Positions 47,247 to 56,439 of a DNA stretch of 64,000 nt are shown here, piece by piece. The notes below the pieces were generated by a model. That model was not told the DNA's origin. It saw only the letters and a program-made list of their open reading frames with translations, and did no database searches. The position numbers and the translations under genes are program-made. The stretch lies in NCBI RefSeq assembly GCF_001941425.1, contig NZ_CP009244.1:372001-436000 (forward strand), in the 5' to 3' direction. This DNA comes from Corynebacterium ammoniagenes DSM 20306 (GTDB lineage Bacteria; Actinomycetota; Actinomycetes; Mycobacteriales; Mycobacteriaceae). The stretch's first letter is position 1. Every line of letters begins with the position of its first letter.

Positions 47247-47561
47247 ATGGCATGGATCATTCTTATTCTTTCCGGCGCATTTGAGTCCGTGTGGGCTATT
47301 GCTTTGTCCAAGGCAGAAGGATTTACGCGATTATGGCCGTCGGTAGCCTTCTTTGCCGCACTAGCTATCTCCATGGGCGGGCTGGCCTGGGCCATGAAAT
47401 CTCTTCCTGTGGGTACCGCTTATGCGGTGTGGGTAGGTGTTGGCGCTTCGATTACCATCCTGTATTCCTTTGCCGCCGGCGAAGAAGCCGTGACGACGTT
47501 AAAAATTATCTTCCTGCTGATGATCGTCGCCGGCATCATTGGCCTGCGCGTGGTCAACTAA
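47247..47561 (+). CDS. SMR-family Gdx/SugE-type exporter
   Basis: The 104-residue four-helix protein matches the guanidinium/SugE branch of the small multidrug resistance family: GAFESVWAIALSKAEGFTRLWPS with the essential Glu13 and GTAYAVWVGVGA. It works as an antiparallel dimer that exchanges protons for guanidinium or cationic substrates. AGGAGG is 4 bases before the ATG. Its last codon overlaps the convergent lipoprotein gene by 4 bases. No guanidine riboswitch is seen upstream, and the 40-base gap is too short for one. Confidence 0.88.
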   Translation: MAWIILILSGAFESVWAIALSKAEGFTRLWPSVAFFAALAISMGGLAWAMKSLPVGTAYAVWVGVGASITILYSFAAGEEAVTTLKIIFLLMIVAGIIGLRVVN

Positions 47562-48091
47562 GGAACCACAAGGCGTAGATCTGGGATATCTGCACCCGGA
47601 AATTTCAATACCGGACCTTGTTTCGCCGGCGGGGGAGCTGGCTGTGGAGCAGGACGCGGTGGTGCAGGCCGAGGAGCTGGTGGGGGAGGCGGCGGTGGCG
47701 CCGGAGCTGGCGCTTGCGGTGGTACAGGCTGCGGTGCTGGAGCCGATTGTGGCTGTGGCACAGGCTCGGCAGGTGCGGGCACTTCCGGAGGAGATTCTGG
47801 GGTGCCTTCTTGTTCCTCCAGAGGGTCAGGCAAGGCGGACGATGACGCTGATTGTGATGTCCGTGACGCAGCGAGACGCTCAACAAAATCCTCGCGCCGA
47901 GAAATCGGCTGCGGCACATGCGCGGGTTGCCACTGATGAGCACTGTGCGAGGCCGTGCGCGTAATTGGTTTTTCATCAACTCCGCATGCAGTCAACCCGC
48001 TTGCGCCGATAGCTAAGATTAAGCCCACCAGCAGCGGATACCTTCCACGGCGGGTGGTGGGATAAACAACAGATGGAACATCGAAAAGCAT
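47558..48091 (-). CDS. Proline-rich lipoprotein
   Basis: The 177-residue protein has a lipoprotein signal: a charged start and a hydrophobic segment PLLVGLILAIGASGLTAC with lipobox LTAC (Cys36). After about 60 residues the rest is Pro/Ala/Gln low complexity: PAPAPPPPPPPAPRPAPPRP. A C-terminal end VLKFPGADIPDLRLVVP is conserved-looking. ATG at 48091 has GGGGG 7 bases before. It likely extends from the membrane into the cell wall. Function unknown. Confidence 0.82.
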   Translation of the reverse strand: MLFDVPSVVYPTTRRGRYPLLVGLILAIGASGLTACGVDEKPITRTASHSAHQWQPAHVPQPISRREDFVERLAASRTSQSASSSALPDPLEEQEGTPESPPEVPAPAEPVPQPQSAPAPQPVPPQAPAPAPPPPPPPAPRPAPPRPAPQPAPPPAKQGPVLKFPGADIPDLRLVVP

Positions 48092-48156
48092 TGCCGAACC
48101 CCCGAATCTGGCAAGAAAGATAAAGAAGAATCCCCCGAGACTTCTCATATAAAACC

Positions 48157-48175
48157 TAAGGTGAGTTTAACCCGG
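48157..48175. promoter_or_regulatory. DtxR-box-like site between the lipoprotein gene and hemL
   Basis: The 19 bases beginning TAAGGTGAG match 13 positions of the known DtxR consensus. They lie in the divergent 145-base region upstream of hemL. The match is imperfect; iron control of heme genes in corynebacteria makes it worth noting only. Confidence 0.3.
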
Positions 48176-48236
48176 CTGAACCGATGCCGCATCACAGCAG
48201 TTACTCAAACTTTTGTATAGCCACAAAATACGTACA

Positions 48237-49568
48237 ATGAAGGCTATGGTTTCTTCCCCGGACTCTTCCTTGTCGTCTGCAACGTCTACTTCTGCGCAGT
48301 GGTTTTCGCGCGCCGAGAAGGTTACGCCAGGTGGCGTGAACTCTCCTGTGCGCGCCTTCGGCTCCGTCGGTGGCCAAGCGCGTGTCATTGCCTCGGCGCA
48401 GGGCTCCAAGCTTACCGATGTTGATGGCAATACCTTTGTTGACCTGGTTGGCTCCTATGGCCCGATGATTCACGGCAATGCCCACCCGGATATCGTTCAG
48501 GCCGTGCAAGATAGCGCACGTGATGGCCTGAGCTTTGGTGCACCAACTGTTGGCGAGACCCTGTTGGTGGAAGAGATTATCTCTCGTACCGCTGCGGAAA
48601 AAGTCCGCTTGGTCAACTCCGGTACGGAGGCCACCATGTCCGCGGTGCGCTTGGCACGTGGGTTTACCGGCCGCGCCAAGGTCTTGAAGTTTGACGGCTG
48701 CTACCACGGTCACGTGGATGCGTTGCTGGCCGCGGCAGGTTCCGGCGTGGCAACGTTGGCGCTGCCAGATTCCCCGGGTGTCACCGGTGCGGCGGCCGCG
48801 GATACCATCGTGGTTCCTTATAACGATCTGGACGCCGTCAAGCAGGCTTTTGCCGATAATCCAGGAGAGATTGCCTGCATTATCACCGAAGCCGCAGCCG
48901 GCAATATGGGCACCGTGGCACCGGAGGAAGGTTTCAACCATGCGCTCAAAGACATCGCGCATGCTGATGGCGCGTTGTTGATTTTGGATGAGGTGATGAC
49001 TGGGTTCCGCACCTCGCACCAGGGCTGGTTCGGCGTCGACCATGTCGCCGGTGACTTGGTCACCTTCGGCAAGGTTCTCTCCGGCGGGCTGCCCGCAGCC
49101 GCTTTTGGTGGACGCGCGGACATCATGGATTACTTGGCACCAGTCGGGCCCGTCTACCAGGCAGGAACGTTGTCCGGTAACCCAGTGGCAATGGCATCAG
49201 GTTTGGCATCGCTAAAGCTTGCCGATGAATCCCTGTACCCGCGCCTTGCCGCCCACGCCGATAGGTTGTCGGATCTGATTTCTTCCGCACTAGATGGCGA
49301 AGGTGTAGCGCACCATATGCAGCGTGCTTCGTCGATGCTGTCGATTCGCTTTGCGGATGGTGAAGGCCGCAACTTTGATGACATGAAGGCAGCGGATACC
49401 TTCCGCTTTGCTCCGTTCTTCCACGAGCTATTGCAGGCTGGGGTCATGGTTCCACCGAGCCCATTTGAGACGTGGTTTGTATCTGATGCGCTAACGGACG
49501 ATGATTTTGAGGTAATCGAAAAAGCGCTCAAGCCCGCAGCACGTGCTGCAGCACAGGCAACGGCGTAA
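48237..49568 (+). CDS. hemL: Glutamate-1-semialdehyde 2,1-aminomutase
   Basis: HemL converts glutamate-1-semialdehyde to 5-aminolevulinate with PLP, following HemA. The 443-residue class III aminotransferase has [13 protein letters not shown], the glycine-rich [18 protein letters not shown] and the PLP lysine Lys279 in [15 protein letters not shown] at 48237 has no ribosome site; a second ATG at 48246 has GAAGG too close. TATAGC at 48216 is a possible -10, so a very short leader is likely. It lies well after hemY, separated by non-heme genes. Confidence 0.96.
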   Translation: MKAMVSSPDSSLSSATSTSAQWFSRAEKVTPGGVNSPVRAFGSVGGQARVIASAQGSKLTDVDGNTFVDLVGSYGPMIHGNAHPDIVQAVQDSARDGLSFGAPTVGETLLVEEIISRTAAEKVRLVNSGTEATMSAVRLARGFTGRAKVLKFDGCYHGHVDALLAAAGSGVATLALPDSPGVTGAAAADTIVVPYNDLDAVKQAFADNPGEIACIITEAAAGNMGTVAPEEGFNHALKDIAHADGALLILDEVMTGFRTSHQGWFGVDHVAGDLVTFGKVLSGGLPAAAFGGRADIMDYLAPVGPVYQAGTLSGNPVAMASGLASLKLADESLYPRLAAHADRLSDLISSALDGEGVAHHMQRASSMLSIRFADGEGRNFDDMKAADTFRFAPFFHELLQAGVMVPPSPFETWFVSDALTDDDFEVIEKALKPAARAAAQATA

Positions 49569-49642
49569 GTTTTTTAAGCTCCACTTAGCGGTTTAGGCTG
49601 TTGAGTTGAGCCTGGAAAAACCAATTGGAAGGAACCCCAGCT

Positions 49643-50251
49643 GTGACGAAAACTCTCGTCCACCTCGTGCGCCACGGCGAGGTCCACAACCCAGATCGAA
49701 TTTTATATGGCCGCATCCCCGGCTATCATCTCTCGGCCCGTGGGCACTCCATGGCGGCGCGCACCGCGAAGGCTTTTGAAGACCACGATGTCACCTATTT
49801 GGCGGCGTCACCGCTGCAGCGCACCCAAGAAACGGCACAGCCTTTTGCTAAGGTCACCGGTCTGGACGTGGAAATCGATAAGACGCTGATTGAATCCGGC
49901 AACCGCTTTGAAGGCTTGCACGTTAAGGGTCTGCGCTCCGCGCTGTGGAATCCGCAACGCTGGCCGCTTTTGCACAATCCCTTGCAACCAAGCTGGGGTG
50001 AGCCGTTTACTGAGATTGCTTCGCGCATGATGGACTCGGTCGAACGCGCGCGTGCGCACGCCGAAGGTCATGAGGCGATTTTGATCAGCCACCAGCTGCC
50101 CATCGTCATGGTGCAGCGCACCGTCTTGGGCTTGCGTTTAGCGCATGCGCCATGGAACCGTGAATGCGATCTGGCTTCCGTATCTACCTTGGTCTTTGAC
50201 GGTGAGCAGATTATCGATATTTTCTACTCATCACCTGCACAAAGCATCTAA
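49643..50251 (+). CDS. Histidine phosphatase family protein
   Basis: This 202-residue protein has the RHGE motif LVRHGEVHNPDRILYG at its N-terminus (catalytic His at about residue 11), the loop SPLQRTQETAQP and the C-terminal ISHQLPIV. It is a small phosphatase of the phosphoglycerate-mutase superfamily; the substrate is unknown. GTG at 49643 has AAGGA 9 bases upstream. It begins the cytochrome c maturation run, with the TlpA-type gene 37 bases after. Confidence 0.88.
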   Translation: MTKTLVHLVRHGEVHNPDRILYGRIPGYHLSARGHSMAARTAKAFEDHDVTYLAASPLQRTQETAQPFAKVTGLDVEIDKTLIESGNRFEGLHVKGLRSALWNPQRWPLLHNPLQPSWGEPFTEIASRMMDSVERARAHAEGHEAILISHQLPIVMVQRTVLGLRLAHAPWNRECDLASVSTLVFDGEQIIDIFYSSPAQSI

Positions 50252-50288
50252 TTTTCCTGCACCATACCCCGTTGAGAAAGTCTAGTTC

Positions 50289-50903
50289 ATGTTTGATACC
50301 AAGCGCCTTGCGTCAGCAGCTGTAATTGCTGCCGCTAGCGTGCTCTTAGCCTCGTGTGCCCAAGAATCCGACAACGCGCAAAATGCTGTTGCACAAGGCG
50401 CCACGTTCGAATTCATCACGCCAGGCGGACAGCAAGAGATTTTCTATGAGGAACAAGACCGCAAACCGCTGCAGTCTTTTTCCGGCGAATCCTTGATGGA
50501 TGAATCCGAAACCATCTCTTTAGATGACTATGAAGGTGAAATCGTAGTCCTGAACTCGTGGGGACAGTGGTGCGCACCGTGCCGCGCGGAAGTCGATGAT
50601 TTGCAGCGCGTGCAAGAAGAATTAGATGAACGTGATCTTGGCACGGTACTAGGCATTAATGTCCGCGACTACAACCCACAGATCGCGCGCGATTTTAAAG
50701 AAGACAACGGGGTGACCTTCCCGTCGATCTATGACCCGCCATTTCGCACGGCAGCAGCACTCGGTGGTGTTCCCACCTCCGTGGTGCCCACCACCATTGT
50801 CCTGGATGCTCAACACCGTCCAGCAGCCGTCTTCTTGCGTGGCATCACCGAGCAAGATGTCTTAGATGTGGTCGATGACCTCGAGCAGGAACAAGCGAGT
50901 TAA
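50289..50903 (+). CDS. TlpA/ResA-like thiol-disulfide lipoprotein
   Basis: The 204-residue protein has a lipobox LLASC (Cys23) and a thioredoxin fold with the redox motif NSWGQWCAPCRAEV (Cys95, Cys98) and a cis-proline in GVPTSVVPTTIV. It probably keeps apocytochrome c cysteines reduced together with CcdA on the outer face of the membrane. ccdA starts 3 bases after. Confidence 0.92.
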   Translation: MFDTKRLASAAVIAAASVLLASCAQESDNAQNAVAQGATFEFITPGGQQEIFYEEQDRKPLQSFSGESLMDESETISLDDYEGEIVVLNSWGQWCAPCRAEVDDLQRVQEELDERDLGTVLGINVRDYNPQIARDFKEDNGVTFPSIYDPPFRTAAALGGVPTSVVPTTIVLDAQHRPAAVFLRGITEQDVLDVVDDLEQEQAS

Positions 50904-50906
50904 CAC

Positions 50907-51698
50907 GTGACTGATATTGGAAGTGCCTTTGCAGATACGGCCATGAGTGGGCCGTTATTGCTGGGGCTTTTAGCAGCGGCTGCCGCCGGGCTGGTCTCAT
51001 TTGCCTCGCCATGCGTGGTGCCGCTGGTACCGGGCTATATGTCCTATCTCGCCGGGCTTGTCGGCGGCCAGGTGGAATTTAAAAATAACCAACCCGTGGT
51101 CACCAAACAACGCCAATGGGCAGTCGTGGGTGCAGCATTGCTGTTTATCCTCGGGTTTACCATTGTGTTCGTGCTCGCGACCGTGTCAGTATTCGGCGCG
51201 ATTTCCATGCTCACACTCAACGCGGGCACACTCATGCGCATCGGCGGCATCATCACCATCTTGATGGGCATCGTGTTCATGGGCGGTATCGGCTTTATGC
51301 AAAGCGATACCCGCATGGCCCCGAAGCGCTGGACCAATTGGCTGGGCGCGCCACTGCTCGGCGGAGTATTCGCCTTGGGCTGGACCCCATGTTTGGGACC
51401 CACCCTGGCCGCGATTATTTCCGTATCCGCAGGAACCGAAGGCATGACAGCGGTGCGTGGCACCTTGTTAATCATTGGTTACTGCCTGGGCTTGGGCTTG
51501 CCATTTCTCCTTGTTGCGTTGGGCTCTGTTCGTGCCATGCGCAGCGTCGAGTGGATGCGTAAGCACTCCCGCATGATTCAAATCATCGGTGGTATCACCA
51601 TGATCATCGTTGGTGTTTTGCTTGTGTCAGGCGCATGGGCATACTTCATCAACTGGGTTCGTCAATGGACCGTCGAATACGGCATGACGCTAATTTAA
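50907..51698 (+). CDS. ccdA: Cytochrome c biogenesis protein CcdA
   Basis: CcdA carries electrons across the membrane to the thioredoxin-like partner. The 263-residue protein has six hydrophobic helices and the two conserved cysteines in SFASPCVVPLVPGY (helix 1) and LGWTPCLGPTLAAI (helix 4). GTG start. The preceding TlpA-type lipoprotein and following resB make a complete system II cytochrome c maturation set. Confidence 0.95.
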   Translation: MTDIGSAFADTAMSGPLLLGLLAAAAAGLVSFASPCVVPLVPGYMSYLAGLVGGQVEFKNNQPVVTKQRQWAVVGAALLFILGFTIVFVLATVSVFGAISMLTLNAGTLMRIGGIITILMGIVFMGGIGFMQSDTRMAPKRWTNWLGAPLLGGVFALGWTPCLGPTLAAIISVSAGTEGMTAVRGTLLIIGYCLGLGLPFLLVALGSVRAMRSVEWMRKHSRMIQIIGGITMIIVGVLLVSGAWAYFINWVRQWTVEYGMTLI

Positions 51699-51725
51699 GC
51701 GTAGAAATAGGAGACCGTCCCCACC

Positions 51726-53360
51726 ATGAAGAAAATCCGCACTGCCCTTCGCCGTTCCTGGCACTGGCTTACCAGCATGCGCACCGCGCTGGCATTGTTA
51801 TTCTTGCTCGCTCTGGCAGCGATCCCCGGATCCCTGCTGCCGCAGCGTGACCTAAATGAATCCAATGTCAATGATTTCATTGCCTCCAATGGCCGCGTCG
51901 CAGAAATCTACGACAAGCTACAGCTTTTCGATGTCTTCAACTCCACCTGGTTCAGCGCCATTTTCGTGCTGCTGACCATTTCCTTGGTGGGCTGTATCGT
52001 GCCGCGTTCCTGGGATCACTACAAAGCGTGGAAGACCCCACCAACCCGTGCGCCGCGCAACCTGCACCGGATGCAGATGCACGCCAAGGGCGAGACCGAA
52101 CGCAGCTTTGAACAGATGCAGGCGCAGGTCAAAACCAAGCTCAAAAAGTGGCGCGTCTCCGAATTTCAACCCAACGAGGACCGCGCGGGCGCCTATGCCA
52201 TTTCCGCCGAACGTGGCTATGGCCGCGAGCTGGCGAACCTGATCTTCCACATTTCTTTGGTTGCGGTGCTCATCACCGTCGCTTTTGGCCGCTTGGTCTA
52301 CTACGAAGGCCAGGTCATCGTGGTCACCGATACCGGTTCTACCGACTTGGAACGATCAAACGAGTTTTGTAATACCTCGCTGTCGAACTATGACAGCTTC
52401 CGCGCCGGAGCGCTTTTCGATGGCACCGGCTTGCATGACTTCTGCTTCCAAGCCCATGATTTCGTGGCAGATTACCTGCCTAATGGCCAGGCAGAGATGT
52501 TTACCTCGAATATCTCCTTTGCCAAGGGCGATGAGATCTTCCAAGACCCAGAGACTTGGGAAGATTATGAGCTCAAGGTCAACCACCCACTGCGCACGGA
52601 TAACAACCGCATCTACCTGCAAGGCCACGGCTTTGCACCGACGGTTACGGTGGAATGGCCCAATGGCGAAAAGCGCACCCAAACGGTGCAATTCCGCCCC
52701 GATGACCCGACTTTCTTCCTGTCTTCTGGCGTGATGCGCTTTGACCCACCAGCGGGCATGTACCCGGATCTTTATGATCGCCGCCAAAACCAGCTTGCTA
52801 TTCAGGGGCTATTTGCACCGACCGCCAGCTGGGACGGCGAAAATAATGAACTGCTGACTTCCAGCTACCCATCGATGACAGATCCAGCGATGGCCGTGGA
52901 TATCTACCGCGGTGATGCCGGGTTAGATACCGGTACCGCGCAATCTATCTTCGACCTGGATTCTTCATTGGTGCACTCTGGTCAGCTCCAGCGCATCGAC
53001 CGTGTGAACTTAACGATGGATGAATCCGTAACCCTGGATGATGGCACTACGGTGACCTTCAATGGCGCGAATGAATACGCCAACTTCCAGATCTCTTACG
53101 ACCCCACACAAAAGTGGGTCTTGGTCTCCGCAATGACCATGCTGATCTCTTTGGTCTTCTCACTGGTGATTAAGCGTCGCCGTATCTGGATCCGTCTGCG
53201 CCCGATTGAAGGTGGCACGGGCACCGCCATTGAAATGGGCGGTTTGGCACGCACAGATCGCGCCGGTTGGTCAGAGGAATTCGACGAGCTCTACCGCGAC
53301 TTGCTGGAGCTGCCTGACCCGGATGAAGTCGAGGAAGACGTATTGTTCGCAGAAGACTAA
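51726..53360 (+). CDS. resB: Cytochrome c biogenesis protein ResB
   Basis: ResB (Ccs1) is part of the heme delivery and ligation complex of system II. The 544-residue protein has N-terminal membrane helices (about 17-38 and 76-93), a further helix at about 164-184, a large extracytoplasmic beta-rich domain, and a last helix near 463-483. The motif SMRTALALLFLLALAAIPGSLLPQR is typical. It precedes ccsB. Confidence 0.95.
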   Translation: MKKIRTALRRSWHWLTSMRTALALLFLLALAAIPGSLLPQRDLNESNVNDFIASNGRVAEIYDKLQLFDVFNSTWFSAIFVLLTISLVGCIVPRSWDHYKAWKTPPTRAPRNLHRMQMHAKGETERSFEQMQAQVKTKLKKWRVSEFQPNEDRAGAYAISAERGYGRELANLIFHISLVAVLITVAFGRLVYYEGQVIVVTDTGSTDLERSNEFCNTSLSNYDSFRAGALFDGTGLHDFCFQAHDFVADYLPNGQAEMFTSNISFAKGDEIFQDPETWEDYELKVNHPLRTDNNRIYLQGHGFAPTVTVEWPNGEKRTQTVQFRPDDPTFFLSSGVMRFDPPAGMYPDLYDRRQNQLAIQGLFAPTASWDGENNELLTSSYPSMTDPAMAVDIYRGDAGLDTGTAQSIFDLDSSLVHSGQLQRIDRVNLTMDESVTLDDGTTVTFNGANEYANFQISYDPTQKWVLVSAMTMLISLVFSLVIKRRRIWIRLRPIEGGTGTAIEMGGLARTDRAGWSEEFDELYRDLLELPDPDEVEEDVLFAED

Positions 53361-53492
53361 ACCTCAAGTATTTCTCGTGCTCAGCACCCTGTACTCAATC
53401 GTCCGAAAGTTGGTTACGGTTGGACAAAAGTAGTAGGGTGTGTGGGTATATACGCCACTTTGTGTGGTCTAACTCCGATAGGTAAGAAATTG

Positions 53493-54551
53493 ATGCCGGT
53501 TAATCAGAATCTGTCTAACTTCTCAGACATTGCGTTTCAGACTGCATTTGTGGTCTACGCAGTCGCACTAGTGTTTTCGCTGGTATATTACGGCCGTCTC
53601 AATGGTGTTATTACCGCCCGCCGCGAACACGCCGAGGCTCAAGCGAAGACTCGTGAAGACTCCAAGGCCAGCGTTAAGGCCACGGCCAGCGTTGCTGCCC
53701 AGGGTGGTGACTCGAGCGATGCTCTCGCTGTGGATGAGGCGGCGAATGAAACATCGACAAGCGTCTCTGCGTCCGATATCGCTGCCCAAGAATCCAAGGT
53801 GGACCGCCTTGGCGGCATGACGAACTCGCTGCTGTGGGTTGCCTTGGCACTTCACCTGGCCTCCATTGTGCTGCGTGGTTTAGCGGTTAATCGCTTCCCA
53901 CTGGGCAATTTGTACGAGTATATGATGATGATCACCTTCGGCGCGATGGTGGCGGTCATGATTGCAATGCAGCGCAAAGAGTGGCGCACCTTGTGGCCAT
54001 GGGTTCTTACCCCGCTGCTGGCATTGATGTTTTATGGCTCCACCAAGCTTTATGCCGAATCTGCACCCGTGGTGCCGGCGCTGCAGTCCTACTGGCTGCC
54101 CGTGCACGTGACCATCGTGTCCCTGGGTGGTTCCTTAGGTATTGTCTCCGGTATTGGCTCCATCTTGCACTTGCTGCGCCGCGCGCAGCCCAAGGGCAAG
54201 GAAAAGGGCTTTTTCGGCACCGTGGCTAAGCCGTTGCCATCGGCGAAGAAGCTCGACCAGATGGCTTACCGCGTCGCCGTGGTGACCTTGCCAGTGCTTG
54301 GCCTGGGTATCGTGCTGGGCGCAATTTGGGCCGAAGCTGCCTGGGGTCGTTTCTGGGGCTGGGACCCGAAGGAAACTGTCTCGTTTGCGACCTGGATTTT
54401 GTATGCCGCGTATCTGCACGCCCGTGCAACACCATCGTGGGCGAAGTTTGCGCCGTGGATTAATATCATCGCCTTGGCTACGATGATCTTTAACTTGTTC
54501 TTTATCAACATGGTGGTCTCCGGTCTCCACTCCTACGCTGGGCTAAATTAA
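53493..54551 (+). CDS. ccsB: c-type cytochrome biogenesis protein CcsB
   Basis: CcsB (CcsA/ResC) is the heme-handling partner of ResB. The roughly 352-residue protein has eight membrane segments and the tryptophan-rich heme motif WGRFWGWDPKETVSFATW. A 60-residue Ala/Ser/Asp-rich insert follows the first helix. ATG at 53493 is chosen over the long GTG/TTG upstream frame, which lacks a ribosome site. Confidence 0.95.
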   Translation: MPVNQNLSNFSDIAFQTAFVVYAVALVFSLVYYGRLNGVITARREHAEAQAKTREDSKASVKATASVAAQGGDSSDALAVDEAANETSTSVSASDIAAQESKVDRLGGMTNSLLWVALALHLASIVLRGLAVNRFPLGNLYEYMMMITFGAMVAVMIAMQRKEWRTLWPWVLTPLLALMFYGSTKLYAESAPVVPALQSYWLPVHVTIVSLGGSLGIVSGIGSILHLLRRAQPKGKEKGFFGTVAKPLPSAKKLDQMAYRVAVVTLPVLGLGIVLGAIWAEAAWGRFWGWDPKETVSFATWILYAAYLHARATPSWAKFAPWINIIALATMIFNLFFINMVVSGLHSYAGLN

Positions 54552-54555
54552 TTTC

Positions 54556-54816
54556 ATGAGCAATCCAACACGCAAGAAGCAAGGAAAGCCCGCCAGCGAT
54601 AATCACACGCTGGTGGAGTTGGGTCAGCTGCTTGCGCAGCGGCGCCGTGATTCTGGGATCGTGCAGCAGGATTTAGCAAAGACCGTGGGCGTATCCCGCT
54701 CTACGTTGCACACCATTGAACACGGTGGGGAAGGCGTGCGCTGGGAAAAGGTCGTTGCCGTGGCGCACGCGCTGAATCTTGATATCGAGTTCGTTCCCCA
54801 AAAATCCGTGAGCTAA
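54556..54816 (+). CDS. Small XRE-type helix-turn-helix regulator
   Basis: The 86-residue protein has a single XRE/Cro HTH (LLAQRRRDSGIVQQDLAKTVGVSRSTLHTIEHGGEGVRWEKVVAVAHAL) similar to HipB-type domains. The frame begins 4 bases after ccsB, so it is probably co-transcribed. No toxin partner is next to it. A self-standing regulator or a leftover antitoxin are both possible. Confidence 0.85.
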   Translation: MSNPTRKKQGKPASDNHTLVELGQLLAQRRRDSGIVQQDLAKTVGVSRSTLHTIEHGGEGVRWEKVVAVAHALNLDIEFVPQKSVS

Positions 54817-54829
54817 TTTTTTCAGCTAG

Positions 54830-55159
54830 CTAGTCTTCAGACCGCGGATTATTCCTATTATCCGGGTTATCCCGGTTGTCCGTGTCATCGGAGGAATCCG
54901 GTAAATCTTTCCGGTTGCCTGATTGTGGGCGACGCTTTTCTTCTGCCGCACGCTCGCGTTCGCGGCGTTGTTTGAAAGCTTCTTTTTCTAATTCCCACAA
55001 GAAGTTTTCATCATCATCGGGGCCTTTAATTTCCCGCTGCGGTGGCGCAGCGGTGGTCTTTGCCTTCTGGTTCCACGAGCTGGGGCCAAAGGCTTTCCAG
55101 ACTAAAACAACGGCTGCGATAATCAGTAGCAGTATTAATATTCGACCCATGTAGGCCAT
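54830..55159 (-). CDS. Small membrane-anchored hypothetical protein
   Basis: The 109-residue protein has one N-terminal membrane helix (about 5-21) and a charged, highly polar tail (KQRRERERAAEEKRRPQ, then Asp/Asn/Pro repeats such as DNRDNPDNRNNP). No family recognised. The first ATG (55159) or the one three codons on may be used; neither has a clear ribosome site. Divergent from the DUF4229 gene by 33 bases. Confidence 0.72.
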   Translation of the reverse strand: MAYMGRILILLLIIAAVVLVWKAFGPSSWNQKAKTTAAPPQREIKGPDDDENFLWELEKEAFKQRRERERAAEEKRRPQSGNRKDLPDSSDDTDNRDNPDNRNNPRSED

Positions 55160-55192
55160 TCTACGGGGCGAAAATCGAAGGAGGTAAACTCA

Positions 55193-55522
55193 ATGCCTGT
55201 GGATGATCAAGCACCAATTCCAGACCCTGAACTTCGGAAGAAGTCCCGCCGGGCTGTTGTAAAATATGGCCTCGCGCGCCTTGCCCTGTTTGTGGTTTTG
55301 ACTATCGTCATTCAAACCGTGGCGGTTGTGATCGATGCACCGATTCCTTTGGTATTTACCGCCCTGCTGGCGTTGTTTGTCGCACTGCCGCTGTCGATGT
55401 TGATTTTCTCGCAGTGGCGCATGGAAGCTACCCAATCCATCGGGGAATACTCCCAGCAGCGTAAAGAACACAAAGCCTGGGTACAGCGCGAGCTGTCCGG
55501 CCGTGGCGATAGCGAAGACTAA
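55193..55522 (+). CDS. DUF4229 family membrane protein
   Basis: The 109-residue protein has two membrane helices (about 28-47 and 51-72), a polar N-terminus (PDPELRKKSRRAVVKYGLARL), and a C-terminal coil WRMEATQSIGEYSQQRK. This arrangement is that of the actinobacterial DUF4229 family. GGAGG lies 8 bases before the ATG. It converges on the AEC transporter, 14 bases apart. Confidence 0.85.
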   Translation: MPVDDQAPIPDPELRKKSRRAVVKYGLARLALFVVLTIVIQTVAVVIDAPIPLVFTALLALFVALPLSMLIFSQWRMEATQSIGEYSQQRKEHKAWVQRELSGRGDSED

Positions 55523-55536
55523 AGCTTTGCTGGGTT

Positions 55537-56436
55537 TTACCGCCCAAAGAGCATAGCGATAATCAACATCACCGGCAGCGATGCGAACGTGGTGATAAAG
55601 ACCGTATCGCGAGCAATGGTTTGACCCGTTTCATAGGTCGCCGCGTAGTTATAGACATTTTGTGCTGTCGGCAATGCACACAAGATGGTGCAGGCATAGA
55701 CCAGGTTCTCATCCATTCCCAGCAAGGTGGCGGTAAGAAAACCGGCCAGGGGCATAGCAAAGAGTTTGAGCGCGGATGCGGTCAGGACTGCTGGGCGCAT
55801 CTCCTTGTCGGAGAGCACGGTGCTGCCGAAAATAGACGCACCGAAGCTCATGAGCACCATTGGAATGGATGCGCCGCCCAACAAGGCGATGGGTTCGGCG
55901 ACTGGATCAGGAAGTTGCCAACCCATGATTGCGACGACAAAGCCGGCAATCGATGCGGCGACAACGGGGTTGAGCAGTCCTGCCTTGATTGAGCCCAAGA
56001 TGGATTGACCGCCAATCAGACCCAAATAGATCGGGGTAAAGACCATCATCTGCAACAACATGATGGGAACGACGTGCGTGGCATCGCCGATAACGTAAAT
56101 ACTGACCGGCAGGCCAATATTGACGGAGTTGAAATAACTCGCTGACGCGGAGCCAATACCAATGCCGCCTGCACCTTGGCGAAAGAAGATAGCGCCATAA
56201 ATCACCGAAACCGCAACGGTGGCCACGGTGATGACCAAGGTGACAGGGGTGAGGAAGTTTTCCGGGTCGGCTGTGGAGACGGCATCGAAAAGCAGCGCTG
56301 GCGTCGCGGCATAAAAGGCGACGCGGTTGAACATGAGCCGTTCCATATCGGTACGGATGATTTTCGTGCGTGCCAAAAGCCAGCCGACCGCAATAACGGC
56401 CAAGATGATGGCAAAACCTGTAATGACGCCCAGCAT
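55537..56436 (-). CDS. AEC family transporter
   Basis: The 299-residue protein of the auxin efflux carrier family has about ten hydrophobic helices with two inverted halves. The motif around IGLPVSIYVIGD and PTAQNVYNYAATYETG resembles the conserved substrate region. Members export or take up carboxylates such as malate. It is 3 bases after menA on the minus strand, so it is co-transcribed with it. Substrate unknown. Confidence 0.88.
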   Translation of the reverse strand: MLGVITGFAIILAVIAVGWLLARTKIIRTDMERLMFNRVAFYAATPALLFDAVSTADPENFLTPVTLVITVATVAVSVIYGAIFFRQGAGGIGIGSASASYFNSVNIGLPVSIYVIGDATHVVPIMLLQMMVFTPIYLGLIGGQSILGSIKAGLLNPVVAASIAGFVVAIMGWQLPDPVAEPIALLGGASIPMVLMSFGASIFGSTVLSDKEMRPAVLTASALKLFAMPLAGFLTATLLGMDENLVYACTILCALPTAQNVYNYAATYETGQTIARDTVFITTFASLPVMLIIAMLFGR

Positions 56437-56439
56437 AAA

